Positions 8,162 to 16,054 of a stretch of DNA of 35,820 bases are shown here, piece after piece. Position numbers and translations under genes: made by a program. The stretch is from assembly GCA_046728935.1 (NCBI GenBank), contig JBKPFS010000153.1, forward strand, positions 1 to 35,820, given 5' to 3'. The notes beneath the pieces were generated by a model, which saw nothing but the letters and a program-made list of their open reading frames with translations, was not told the origin of the DNA and ran no database searches. The stretch's first letter is position 1. The number at the start of each line of letters is the position of its first letter. This DNA is from DATAFO01 sp046728935 (GTDB lineage: Bacteria; Actinomycetota; Thermoleophilia; Solirubrobacterales; 70-9).

Positions 8162-8283
8162 CAGGGGGCTGCAAAGCTTCGCCTGGCTGTGTCCTCGGCC
8201 GATCGTCTCGCTCACGTAGGTTTCAACTACGCTCGCTTCGCCGATCGGCCTGCGTCCTTGCCAGTCTCGCTTTTCGCCCCCTG
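8162..8283. repeat. Long palindromic repeat, family 1, copy 1
   Basis: The 122-bp segment folds on itself. The outer arms are CAGGGGGC/GCCCCCTG, then AAAGC/GCTTT, TGGC/GCCA, GGCCGATCG/CGATCGGCC and an inner CGTAG/CTACG stem around a 7-nt loop. The central 65 bp (8192-8256) match 32405-32469 with about six differences, so it is a dispersed repeat. It starts two bases after the tRNA-Ile gene. It may be a terminator, a REP-like element or a MITE relic. The open frame that runs through it is not a gene. Confidence 0.85.
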
Positions 8284-8364
8284 GCGCCGGTCGGTTTCGG
8301 CTCCTGGCGGGTGGTTGTCGATAGCGCCGGGTTTGACGCCCGCGGGACGCCTGGGGCCCGCACC

Positions 8365-8370
8365 TATAAT
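8365..8370 (+). promoter_or_regulatory. Consensus -10 element before the bifunctional nuclease
   Basis: A perfect TATAAT stands 40 bp before the ATG at 8410 in otherwise GC-rich DNA. A TTGACG occurs at 8333-8338, but the 26-bp spacing is too long for a standard -35, so the -35 is uncertain. Confidence 0.5.
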
Positions 8371-8409
8371 GGCTCGGCGGTCAACGATTGGCCCGGGAGC
8401 GCTTTCTCG

Positions 8410-8904
8410 ATGCAGCAGATGCAGATCTACGGTGTCAGCTTCGACATGGTCGGCAAGCAGCCGATCGTGTTGCTGAAGACCGTCGACGGCAACCGCTTCC
8501 TGCCGATCTGGATCGGCCACCCGGAGGCCGCCGCGATCCTGATGAAGCTCCAGGGCGCGTCGACCCCGCGGCCGATGACCCACGATCTGCTCACCGACGT
8601 GCTCGAGCAGATGGATGCCAAGTGCGAGCGGGTCTCGGTCACCGAGCTTCGCGACAACACCTTCTATGCCTCGATCACGATCTCGGTCAACGGCTCCGAG
8701 CTCGAGATCGACTCCCGGCCCTCCGACGCGATCGCGCTCGCCGTGCGCTGCTCGGCGCCGATCTTCGCCGCCGACGACGTGATCGAGGAGTCCTCGATCG
8801 AGTTCGAGCACGAGGTCGAGGACCAGGAGGAGGTCGTCGAGAAGTTCAAGGACTTTCTCGACCAGGTCACGCCCGAGGACTTCGCCCAGGGCGAGGACTC
8901 CTAG
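8410..8904 (+). CDS. Bifunctional nuclease family protein (DUF151)
   Basis: This 164-residue protein begins MQQMQIYGVSFDMVGKQPIV and contains FLPIWIGHPEAAAI and SRPSDAIALAVR, the hallmarks of the DUF151/BFN family. Plant members are reported to have RNase and DNase activity; the bacterial role is poorly known. The tail (about 130-164) is strongly acidic. The open frame extends upstream, but ATG 8410 lies just behind a consensus TATAAT and matches the family start. It is a single gene after the tRNA and repeat. Confidence 0.88.
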   Translation: MQQMQIYGVSFDMVGKQPIVLLKTVDGNRFLPIWIGHPEAAAILMKLQGASTPRPMTHDLLTDVLEQMDAKCERVSVTELRDNTFYASITISVNGSELEIDSRPSDAIALAVRCSAPIFAADDVIEESSIEFEHEVEDQEEVVEKFKDFLDQVTPEDFAQGEDS

Positions 8905-9022
8905 CTCGGCACGCCCGGGGCTCCGGGTTCGGCACGGGGTCCGTGAGGGAGATTCCCGATAGACGCCGGGCGTCGCCGGCGCAAGCATCGAGTCGTCCAC
9001 TCCCGACGACTGGAGGCCCGCA

Positions 9023-10189
9023 ATGAACGACGAAGACCGCACCGAGGCGATGACCCCCGAGGAGCCCGCCCCGGAGCCGCCGCGCGAGCCCAAGCGGCTG
9101 CTGCGCTCCCGCGACGATCGCATGCTCGCCGGGGTCGCGGGCGGGCTCGGCCGGTACTTCGATGTCGACCCGGTCATCTTCCGGATCGCCTTCGGCGTCT
9201 CGGTGTTCTTCGGCGGACTCGGCTTGCTCGCCTACCTGGCGCTGGTGCTGTTCGTGCCTTCCGAGCCGGCGCTCGGGGAGGATCCATCGCGGGCACCGAT
9301 CCAACGCTCGCGCGGGCTGGCTATCGCGGGCGGCATCGTCCTGACGCGGGTCGCGCTCTCGACCCGCGGGTCGGTGTGCTGCGGGGGTGGCGATTGGGGC
9401 TGGGGCGGCGTTTGGGGCTGGGGCCTCGCCTGGCTGGTCGTCCTCGCCCTGGCCGGGGCGGCGCTCTACAGCTCGCTTCGCGACCGCGAGGGACCGGTCA
9501 CCGGACGCAGCGTCGTGGCGGCGATCCTCACCGTCGGCGCTGCGATCGTGAGCTTTGTGGGCCTCGCCCTTGTGGCGTTGTTCGCCACTGCGACGGGGCA
9601 CGGCGTCGTGGTCGCCGTCGCCGTGATCGCGATCGGCGCCCTGCTCGTGGTCGTCGCCTTCCGGGGCGGATCGCGCTGGCTGGTGGTTCCAGCGGTGGCC
9701 CTCGCCACCGGTGTGGGCGTGGCCGCGGCGAGCGATCTCGAGTTCCACGGCGGGATCGGCAAGCGCGATTTCGCCCCGACCAGCCCCACGTCCCTCCCCG
9801 CCGATGGCTACGAGCTCGGGATCGGCCGGCTGGCCGTCGACTTGCGCGACCTCGACTGGAGGCGCGATCGGATCGTCGACCTCAAGGTCGACCTCGGGGT
9901 TGGCCAGGCGGTGATCGCCGTGCCCGAGGATGTCTGCGTGGACGCTGACACCCACGCCGGGATGGGCAGGTTGGTCGTCACCGATCACGAGACCGATGGT
10001 GTCGACGTCGACAACCAGCAGGGTGTGGGATCGACGGCGACGCCGCGCCTGGAGCTCGACGGGGAGGTCGATGTGGGCGAGATGTTGGTGATCAACGACG
10101 ACGAGGTCGATCTCGACGAGGAGGGCTTCAGGCACCTCGACGAGGACGCGGGCTCGGAGACCGCCGAGGCGCAGGCCTGCGCCGCTTGA
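9023..10189 (+). CDS. PspC-domain membrane protein with LiaF-like C-terminal domain
   Basis: This 388-residue protein starts behind GGAGG (9012-9016). An acidic/proline N-terminus precedes a PspC domain (about 25-80, RSRDDRMLAGVAGGLGRYF...). An unusual Gly/Trp-rich stretch follows (117-137), then several hydrophobic segments (about 98-110, 133-150, 165-185, 194-212, 219-236). The last 150 residues look like the beta-helical domain of LiaF/cell-wall-antibiotic response proteins (YELGIGRLAVDLRDLDWR). Such proteins sense envelope stress and restrain a partner kinase. It is the first gene of a four-gene operon with a kinase and regulator; the inhibitory role is inferred. Confidence 0.82.
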   Translation: MNDEDRTEAMTPEEPAPEPPREPKRLLRSRDDRMLAGVAGGLGRYFDVDPVIFRIAFGVSVFFGGLGLLAYLALVLFVPSEPALGEDPSRAPIQRSRGLAIAGGIVLTRVALSTRGSVCCGGGDWGWGGVWGWGLAWLVVLALAGAALYSSLRDREGPVTGRSVVAAILTVGAAIVSFVGLALVALFATATGHGVVVAVAVIAIGALLVVVAFRGGSRWLVVPAVALATGVGVAAASDLEFHGGIGKRDFAPTSPTSLPADGYELGIGRLAVDLRDLDWRRDRIVDLKVDLGVGQAVIAVPEDVCVDADTHAGMGRLVVTDHETDGVDVDNQQGVGSTATPRLELDGEVDVGEMLVINDDEVDLDEEGFRHLDEDAGSETAEAQACAA

Positions 10190-10371
10190 TGACCGTTCGC
10201 CCCGACAGGTTCTCGCTCGGCGCCGGGATGGCCGTGGTCTTCCTCGGCGTGGTGCTGTTACTCGACCAGACCGACGCGATCGACATCAGTCCCGGCTGGT
10301 TGGGAGCGGCGTTCGCCGCCGCGGCCGGGGTGATCCTGATCGCCAGCGGGATCGCGGAGTCGGACCGCTGA
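10189..10371 (+). CDS. Small membrane protein, LiaI/LiaF-TM-like
   Basis: This 60-residue protein starts at ATG 10189, overlapping the TGA of the preceding gene. It has two hydrophobic helices (GMAVVFLGVVLLL and WLGAAFAAAAGVILIASGI) separated by DQTDAIDISP. The pattern resembles the LiaI/LiaF-like transmembrane unit. It sits between the PspC/LiaF-like protein and the PspC-kinase, so it is probably an accessory of the same sensing unit. Function is inferred from context only. Confidence 0.75.
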   Translation: MTVRPDRFSLGAGMAVVFLGVVLLLDQTDAIDISPGWLGAAFAAAAGVILIASGIAESDR

Positions 10372-10387
10372 CGTCACCATCGGTGTC

Positions 10388-11632
10388 GTGAGCACGGAGG
10401 TCGAGCCACGCCCGCGGCTTCACCGCGATCCCGCTGGAGGGATCCTCGGCGGCGTGCTAGCGGGCCTCGGGCGTCGCACCGGCATCGATCCGGTCGTGCT
10501 CCGGGTGGCGTTCGCGGTCGCGACCGTCGCCTCGGGTGGCCTGGCCCTGATCGCCTACGCTGCCGCTTGGGCCGTGCTCCCGGCGGAGGGGGCGCCGCGG
10601 CGGTCGCGCCGCAGGCAGGGGCTCCGGCTCGCTGCCGGCTGGAGGGTGGCGGTCGGTGCCGGCTTGGTCACGCTCGCGGCCCTGCTTGCCTTCCGGGAGC
10701 TCGGGATCTGGTGGAGCGACGCGCTGGTGTGGCCACTTGTTCTCGCCGCCTCGGGCGCGACCCTCCTGTGGCGCCAGTCGCGCGCCGGGGCCGCCCGCGA
10801 CGAGCCGATCGCCGCGGTTGGGCGCGAGCGCGCGCCCACGCAACCCGAGGAGCGACGCTCTCGCCTCGCAGACCTCTACCGGGGCGGCTTTGGCGCTGCG
10901 CTCGTCGTCGGGGCGGCGCTCTTGTTTTTGTCCACAAACGACGCTCTCGGGGCGCCCCGCGACGTCGTCCTGGCGGCGCTGGCGGCGCTCCTCGCCCTGG
11001 CCCTGATCTTGGCGCCGTTCCTGTGGAGGCTCGGCCGCAACCTCGCTACCGAGCGTGCGGAACGCATCCGTTCGCAGGAGCGGGCCGAGCTCGCGGCCCA
11101 CCTGCACGACTCGGTGCTGCAGACGCTGACCTTGGTGCAGAAGCGCGCCGACGACCCACGGCAGGTGACCCAACTCGCTCGCCGCCAGGAGCGCGAGCTC
11201 CGCTCGTGGCTGTTCGACGGGAGGGCGTCGCGCTCGGCGACGAGCCTGGCGGGCGCGCTCGAGACGGCCGCGGCCGAGATCGAGGACGCCCACGGCGTGC
11301 CGATCGAGGTGGTCGCTGTGGGCGACGCCGTCCTCGACGAGACGGGCCAGGCCGTGGTTGGCGCCGCGCGCGAGGCGCTCACCAACGCGGCAAAGTTCGC
11401 CGCCGACTCCGGCCCCATCGCCGTCTACGCCGAGATGAGCGAGAACCGGATCCAGGTCTTCGTCCGGGACCGCGGCGAAGGCTTCGACCCGGACGCGATT
11501 CCCGCCGACCGCCGGGGTGTCCGCGAGTCGATTGTCGGGCGCATGGCGCGGCACCGTGGATCTGCCGTGGTGCGCTCCTCGCCTGGCGGGGGCACTGAGG
11601 TCGAGCTGGCGGTGGAGGCGAGCAGGCGATGA
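10388..11632 (+). CDS. PspC-domain histidine kinase (NarL-partner type)
   Basis: This 414-residue fusion has an N-terminal PspC domain (about 8-67, GGILGGVLAGLGRRTGIDP). Membrane helices follow (about 83-102, 112-128, 168-182, 193-211). Next comes a HisKA_3 dimerisation helix with the phospho-acceptor His240 in AAHLHDSVLQTL, and an HATPase domain with an N-box (REALTNAAKFA), DRGEGFD (361-367) and GGT (401-403). It should autophosphorylate and pass phosphate to the regulator encoded four bases upstream of its stop. GTG start. The PspC fusion and the gene order suggest response to membrane stress. Confidence 0.9.
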   Translation: MSTEVEPRPRLHRDPAGGILGGVLAGLGRRTGIDPVVLRVAFAVATVASGGLALIAYAAAWAVLPAEGAPRRSRRRQGLRLAAGWRVAVGAGLVTLAALLAFRELGIWWSDALVWPLVLAASGATLLWRQSRAGAARDEPIAAVGRERAPTQPEERRSRLADLYRGGFGAALVVGAALLFLSTNDALGAPRDVVLAALAALLALALILAPFLWRLGRNLATERAERIRSQERAELAAHLHDSVLQTLTLVQKRADDPRQVTQLARRQERELRSWLFDGRASRSATSLAGALETAAAEIEDAHGVPIEVVAVGDAVLDETGQAVVGAAREALTNAAKFAADSGPIAVYAEMSENRIQVFVRDRGEGFDPDAIPADRRGVRESIVGRMARHRGSAVVRSSPGGGTEVELAVEASRR

Positions 11633-12279
11633 GAGCGCCCGGGCCGAGCGTGGTCATCGTCGACGATCACGAGATCTTTCGTAGCGGCGTGCGCGCCGAG
11701 CTGGAGGGGCTGGTCGAGATCCTCGGGGACGCCGGTGGCGTGGAGGAGGCGGTCCGGCTGATCGAAGCGCAACGGCCCGACGTCGTGCTGCTGGACGTCC
11801 ACATGCCCGGAGGGGGTGGTGCCGAGGTGATTCGCCAGGTGGGCCGCACGATGCCCGCCCAGCGGTTTCTGGCGCTCTCGGTCTCCGACGATCCCGAGGA
11901 CGTGATCGCGATCGTCCGCGCGGGCGCGCGGGGGTACGTCACGAAGACGATCTCCGGCGAGGACCTCGCGGACGCCGTGCGGCGGGTGCGCGACGGGGAC
12001 GCGGTCTTCTCGCCCCGCCTCGCCGGATTCGTCCTCGACGCGTTCGCCGGGCAGATCACCGAGGCCGAGGCCGACCCCGAGCTCGACCAGCTGACCCTGC
12101 GCGAGCGCGAGGTGCTGCGGCTGATCGCGCGCGGCTACCTGTACAAGGAGATCGCGCTGGAGCTCGGGATCTCGCCCAAGACCGTCGAGGCGCACGTGAG
12201 CGCAGTGCTGCGCAAGCTGCAGCTCTCCAACCGCCACGAGCTCAGCCGCTGGGCGGTCGAGCGCCGGCTGGTCGAGTAG
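11629..12279 (+). CDS. NarL/LuxR-family response regulator
   Basis: This 216-residue regulator has a receiver domain with the acidic pair D12-D13, phospho-acceptor D56 in VVLLDVHMP and switch K106. A LuxR-type helix-turn-helix (about 154-210) contains LTLREREVLRLIARG and ISPKTVEAHVSAVLRKL. It is the partner of the PspC-kinase, with which it overlaps by four bases (ATGA). Its TAG stop (12277-12279) forms the outer tip of the palindromic repeat that follows. The target promoters are unknown; autoregulation of this operon is plausible. Confidence 0.93.
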   Translation: MRAPGPSVVIVDDHEIFRSGVRAELEGLVEILGDAGGVEEAVRLIEAQRPDVVLLDVHMPGGGGAEVIRQVGRTMPAQRFLALSVSDDPEDVIAIVRAGARGYVTKTISGEDLADAVRRVRDGDAVFSPRLAGFVLDAFAGQITEAEADPELDQLTLREREVLRLIARGYLYKEIALELGISPKTVEAHVSAVLRKLQLSNRHELSRWAVERRLVE

Positions 12280-12441
12280 AGGGCTGATGTGGGTTATCCA
12301 CGCACGCGGATGACGCCGCATGCCGTCGCTGGATCGGCACCCACGGCCTCGCAGGTAGCGCTACTACCTGCTTCGGCCGCGTGCACCGCCCCGCTCGGCC
12401 TGCGCGGCCCCGCGCACGCGCCTAACCCCCATCAACCCTCT
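12277..12441. repeat. Long palindromic repeat, family 2, copy A (165 bp)
   Basis: The ends are near-complementary: about 25 of the outer 32 positions pair, starting AGAGGG...TGATG at left and CATCAACCCTCT at right. The centre holds a perfect 8-bp stem (12351-12358 with 12364-12371, loop CGCTA) flanked by CGGCC/GGCCG, so the whole element can form one long hairpin. The left 38 bases differ at one position from 18633-18670. The element exactly fills the gap between the converging response-regulator and cupin stops. No protein gene is credible in it. Confidence 0.85.
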
Positions 12442-12443
12442 CG

Positions 12444-12989
12444 TCACAGGTGGAGCAGCGGGTGGTCGAGCCCGTGCTCCGTGCAGAGGCGCGGCACGCT
12501 GTCGGGGTCGAACTCGACCCCGTAGCGAGCACCGAGCTCGGCGGTCTGCGCGGGATCGAAGTCGGGCGAGGCCATCGCCGCCGCGAGCTCGTCGAAGAAG
12601 TGCTCGAAGCCGCCCGGGGAGATGATCTCGAGGATCCGGCAGGGCTCGTCGCCGGCGTTCCAGAACGCGTGCCACTGGTTCCCCGGCTTGAACGCCAAGT
12701 CGCCGGGCTCGGCGTAGACGACCTCATCGCCGAGCAGCGCGCCCATCCGGCCCTCGAGCACGAAGCTGTACTCGTCCTCCCGCGAATGCCGGTGGACCGG
12801 CGCCACGAGCGTCTTCGGCGGAATCGGATGCTCGACCAGCGAAAAGCCGCCACCGGTCTCCTCCGACCAGGCCATGAACCGCACGCCGACCGACGTCAGG
12901 TCCACCCCCTTGCCGTCCTTTGGTCCGACGATTCGCGGTCCCTTTGACGGGTCGAACCGCTCGAGTCCCTCCACCGTTGATGCCTCCAT
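12444..12989 (-). CDS. Cupin-domain protein
   Basis: This 181-residue protein has a single cupin barrel. The metal-binding motif 1 is VHRHSREDEYS (H66, H68, E73) and motif 2 is PGDLAFKPGNQWHAFWN (H107). The C-terminal third (FEHFFDELAAAMASPDFDP) resembles quercetinase/auxin-binding-like small cupins. The substrate cannot be told; such proteins can be dioxygenases or sugar isomerases. GGAGG lies at 13003-12999 on the minus strand, 9 bases before the ATG. It is divergent from a TetR gene that probably controls it. Confidence 0.85.
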   Translation of the reverse strand: MEASTVEGLERFDPSKGPRIVGPKDGKGVDLTSVGVRFMAWSEETGGGFSLVEHPIPPKTLVAPVHRHSREDEYSFVLEGRMGALLGDEVVYAEPGDLAFKPGNQWHAFWNAGDEPCRILEIISPGGFEHFFDELAAAMASPDFDPAQTAELGARYGVEFDPDSVPRLCTEHGLDHPLLHL

Positions 12990-13031
12990 CTCTCTGAGCC
13001 TCCATAATTAGTTGAACAGTAGTGTGCGGCG

Positions 13032-13061
13032 AACCTACCAGCTATCCTCGCAGTCTGTCAA
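13032..13061 (-). promoter_or_regulatory. Candidate cupin promoter with possible TetR operator
   Basis: On the minus strand TTGACA (13061-13056) and TAGGTT (13037-13032) are 18 bp apart, giving a leader of about 35 nt to the cupin ATG. A TCAAGATTGA near-palindrome (13058-13067) overlaps the -35. That is where a divergently encoded TetR repressor could bind; the operator is inferred. Confidence 0.4.
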
Positions 13062-13077
13062 GATTGAACGTACAGGT

Positions 13078-13701
13078 ATGTCTTCTGAAATGGCACGGCG
13101 CCGCTATCGCAAGCGGAGGCGGGCGGAGCTCGAGCAGCAAACCCGGGAGCGGATCACCGAGGCCGCGGTGAAACTCCACGGCAGCGTCGGCCCCGCGCGG
13201 ACGACCGTGAGCGGCGTGGCGCGAGAGGCGGGGGTCCAGCGAGGCACCGTCTACCGGCACTTCCCGACGGAGGCGGCCCTGTTCGAGGCCTGCAGCGCGC
13301 ACTACTGGGCACGCAACCCGCGGCCGGATCCCGAGGCGTGGGCCGGAATTCGCGATCCCGGCACGCGCTTGCGCCACGCATTGACCGAGCTGTACGACCT
13401 GTACCGCCGGACGGAGCCGATGCTCGAGCGCACGAGCCGGGACGCGCCCCTGGTCGACGCGCTGGAGCGCCCCCGGGAGCGATTCCGCAGCTACCTGCAG
13501 GGCGCAACCGAGGCCATTCTGCGCGGCCGGCCGGAGCGCGGCGGTGCGCGCCAGCGGGTGGCGGCCGCGATCGGTCACGCGGTGGCCTTCCCCGCCTGGC
13601 AGTCCCTGGTGCGCGCGCAGGGGCTCGACGACGCCGAGGCCGTCGAGCTGATGGCCGCGATGGTCGAAGCCGCCGGCCGCGCGCGGCGCCAGGCTGCCTA
13701 G
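13078..13701 (+). CDS. TetR/AcrR-family transcriptional regulator
   Basis: The helix-turn-helix region reads RERITEAAVKLHGSVGPARTT, then VSGVAREAGVQRGTVYRHFP, the TetR signature. The rest (about 130 residues) is a helical ligand/dimer domain without a recognisable specificity. The proposed start is ATG 13078; ATG 13090 and an upstream in-frame start at 13012 are alternatives. The very basic N-terminus (ARRRYRKRRRAE) may contact DNA. It is divergent from the cupin gene, its likely target. Its TAG stop overlaps the ddl stop on the other strand (shared CTAG). Confidence 0.88.
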   Translation: MSSEMARRRYRKRRRAELEQQTRERITEAAVKLHGSVGPARTTVSGVAREAGVQRGTVYRHFPTEAALFEACSAHYWARNPRPDPEAWAGIRDPGTRLRHALTELYDLYRRTEPMLERTSRDAPLVDALERPRERFRSYLQGATEAILRGRPERGGARQRVAAAIGHAVAFPAWQSLVRAQGLDDAEAVELMAAMVEAAGRARRQAA

Positions 13702-14636
13702 GCGGCGGCGCCCGCCCTCGTGTGCGCGAGCTCGACAATCCGCGCGCAGAGGTCCTCGAACGAAAGCCCCGCCGCCTCGGCGGCCATCGGCAGCAGCGAC
13801 GTGTCGGTGAGGCCCGGGACGGCGTTCACCTCCAGCACCTCCGGCCCCGATGTGCCGAGCATCAGGTCCACGCGCGCGAAGCCCTCGCAGCCGAGCGTCC
13901 GCCAGGTGCCGACAGCGGCATCTCGGACCGCGGCCTCATCGGCCTCGGACAGCTCGGCGGGGCACACGAACTCCGTGCGGCCGATCTCGTAGCGGGCCTC
14001 GTAGCTGTAGCGATCCTCCTCCGTTGGGCGTACCTCGACCGCCGGCAGGGCCTCGCCGTCCAGCAGCGAGACCGAGAGCTCGCGCCCGTCGATGTGCCGC
14101 TCGAGCAGCACCCGGTCGTCGTAGCTGAAGGCGGCGACCAGTGCCTGCGGCACCTCGTCGCGGTCGGCGGCGAAGCGAACGCCCAGAGCGGAGCCGCCTC
14201 GCGCCGGCTTGACGACGAGCGGGAAGCCGAGCTGTCCCTCGATCTCCTCGAGGGCGTCCGCCGCGCCGAGCAGGCTGAACGCGGTCGAGGAGAAGGACAC
14301 CCAGTCGGGAGTCGGGATGCCCGAAGAGCGGAGCGCGTGCTTGGCAGCGGCCTTGTCGACCGAGCGCATGCACGCCGCAACCCCTGGGCCCGTGTACGGC
14401 AGGCCGAGGATCTCGAGCAGCTCCTGGACGGTTCCGTCCTCGCCGTCGGCGCCGTGCAGGGCAACGAAGGCGACGTCGGGGCGTTCGGTCTTGAGCCGCG
14501 CGACCAGGTCGGGGCCCGCGTCGACCGGCAGCATCTCATGGCCGAGCGAGGCCAGCGCGTCCTCGACCCGAGCGCCGCTTCGCAGCGAGACCTGCCGCTC
14601 CAGCGACCGGCCGCCCTTCAGCACTGCGATCCTCAT
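13698..14636 (-). CDS. ddl: D-alanine-D-alanine ligase (ATP-grasp)
   Basis: This 312-residue protein has the Ddl N-terminal pattern RIAVLKGGRSLERQVSLRSG and ALHGADGEDGTVQELLE. ATP-grasp segments FPLVVKPARGGSALGV and LEVNAVPGLTDTSLLP carry the nucleotide- and Mg-binding residues. It makes the D-Ala-D-Ala dipeptide of peptidoglycan precursors in the cytoplasm. A D-Ala-D-Lac or related ligase cannot be excluded. Its ATG overlaps the aminotransferase stop by four bases, so the two are co-translated. Confidence 0.9.
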   Translation of the reverse strand: MRIAVLKGGRSLERQVSLRSGARVEDALASLGHEMLPVDAGPDLVARLKTERPDVAFVALHGADGEDGTVQELLEILGLPYTGPGVAACMRSVDKAAAKHALRSSGIPTPDWVSFSSTAFSLLGAADALEEIEGQLGFPLVVKPARGGSALGVRFAADRDEVPQALVAAFSYDDRVLLERHIDGRELSVSLLDGEALPAVEVRPTEEDRYSYEARYEIGRTEFVCPAELSEADEAAVRDAAVGTWRTLGCEGFARVDLMLGTSGPEVLEVNAVPGLTDTSLLPMAAEAAGLSFEDLCARIVELAHTRAGAAA

Positions 14637-16054
14637 CGCTCGCGACGGAACGGGAGCACGGAACCACTGAACGTTCCGTCCGCCTCCTCGTCTTCGACTC
14701 CGGGGGCGGACGGGTCAGCCGAGGCACGCGCTTGCGGTGACTCGCCGGTGATTCGCTCGTACAGCTCGACCTGCTCGGTCACGACCCGGCCGATGCGGCG
14801 AATTCCCTCACGGATCTCCTCCTCGGTCGAGCCGGAGAAGTTGAGCCGCATCGAGCTCGTTCCGCTTCCGTCCGCGTATGCCGCGGGTCCGGGGACGAAG
14901 GCCACGTTCTCGCGCAGGGCGCGCGCCAGCAGGTCGGTCGAGTCGATGTAGTCGGGCAGCGTTGCCCAGACGAACAGCCCGCCCTCGGGGCGCGTCCAGG
15001 TCGCCTGCTCCGGGAAGAAGCGCTCGAGCGCCTCGAGCATCGCGTCGCGCCTCGCGCGGTAGATCTCGCAGAGGTCGCCGATGTACTCCCGCCAGCGGCC
15101 CTCGGCGAAGTACTCCGCGACGAAGTACTGGGTCAGGGTCGACGTGCAGAGGTCGGACGCCTGCTTTCCGAGCACCACCTTCTCCATCACCGGCGGCGGA
15201 GCGCACAGCCAGCCAACCCGGATGCCGGGGGAGAGGACCTTGGAGAAGGTCCCGAGGTAGATCACGTAGTCGCCGCCGTCGAGCGCGTAGAGGGCCTCGT
15301 TCGGCTCCCCCTCGTAGCGCAGCAGCCCGTACGGGTTGTCCTCGATCACCAGCAGCTCGCGCTCGCGCCCGATCTCGACCAGCCTCCGCCGCCGCTCCGC
15401 GGACAGCGTCACCCCGGCGGGGTTCTGGAAGCTCGGCACCGAGTAGATGAACTTCGGCCGGCGTCCGTCTCGCTGAAGACGATCGAGCAGCTCCTCCAGC
15501 ACGTCCACCCTCATCCCGGCGGAGTCCATCTCCACCTGGATCGTCTCCGCCTGGTAGGAGCAGAACACCGGCACCGCCCCGGGGTAGGTGGGCGCTTCGG
15601 CGATCACCACGTCCCCGGGATCCAGGAGAGTCTTGGCGACGAGGTCGATCGCCTGCTGGCCGCCGGTGGTGACGATGATGTCCTCGGGATCGGGGTCCAT
15701 GCCCTCGGCCCGCATCAGCTCCCGGATGCAGTCCTTGGTGCGCTCGAAGCCCTCCGTCGGCCCGTACTGGAGCGCCTGCGCCGAGGATTCCTGCGCGATC
15801 CGGGTCATCTGCGCGGCGAAGCTCTCCGGGGGGAAGGTCGAAGTGTCGGGCAGGCCTCCCGCAAGCGAGATCACCTCAGGGCGCGCGGTGATCTCCATCA
15901 GGTCGCGCATCGCGCTCGAGCGCATCACCCGCGTGCGCTCGGCGAACAGCGCCGCGTAGCGCTCGAGGTCCCGCGCTGAAGTGTGGGCGCGGCGATGAGG
16001 CGCCGGGGCCTGGGATCTCGCGGGCGAGGTTCGTGGGTCTTTGGGCCCGGCCAC
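14633..16054 (-). CDS. PLP-dependent aminotransferase, 2-aminoadipate/MocR-like class
   Basis: The protein shows the fold-type I class I/II pattern: RPEVISLAGGLPDTSTFP, LQYGPTEGFERTKDCIRELM, VPSFQNPAGVTLS, EDNPYGLLRYEGE and the PLP-lysine segment YLGTFSKVLSPGIRVGWL. This matches 2-aminoadipate/LysN-type multi-substrate transaminases. No MocR DNA-binding domain is present. The start is uncertain: no ATG, GTG or TTG lies close to the conserved N-terminus (DLERYAALFAERT). GTG 16054 is the nearest upstream; ATG 16135 is the alternative. It overlaps ddl by four bases; the substrate is not predictable. Confidence 0.85.
   Translation of the reverse strand: MAGPKDPRTSPARSQAPAPHRRAHTSARDLERYAALFAERTRVMRSSAMRDLMEITARPEVISLAGGLPDTSTFPPESFAAQMTRIAQESSAQALQYGPTEGFERTKDCIRELMRAEGMDPDPEDIIVTTGGQQAIDLVAKTLLDPGDVVIAEAPTYPGAVPVFCSYQAETIQVEMDSAGMRVDVLEELLDRLQRDGRRPKFIYSVPSFQNPAGVTLSAERRRRLVEIGRERELLVIEDNPYGLLRYEGEPNEALYALDGGDYVIYLGTFSKVLSPGIRVGWLCAPPPVMEKVVLGKQASDLCTSTLTQYFVAEYFAEGRWREYIGDLCEIYRARRDAMLEALERFFPEQATWTRPEGGLFVWATLPDYIDSTDLLARALRENVAFVPGPAAYADGSGTSSMRLNFSGSTEEEIREGIRRIGRVVTEQVELYERITGESPQARASADPSAPGVEDEEADGTFSGSVLPFRRER

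Noticed and set aside
8189..8476. Open frame running through the family-1 repeat after the tRNA
   Set aside because: Most of it is the palindromic repeat (reads AHVGFNYAR...), and it overlaps the bifunctional nuclease gene in another frame; no ribosome binding site.
10928..10936. Perfect TTGTCCACA DnaA box
   Set aside because: A single box inside the coding region of the PspC-kinase, without a cluster or AT-rich element; expected by chance at some frequency.
13338..14951. 537-codon plus-strand frame
   Set aside because: Antisense to ddl and the aminotransferase and overlapping the TetR gene; composition is typical of a shadow frame.
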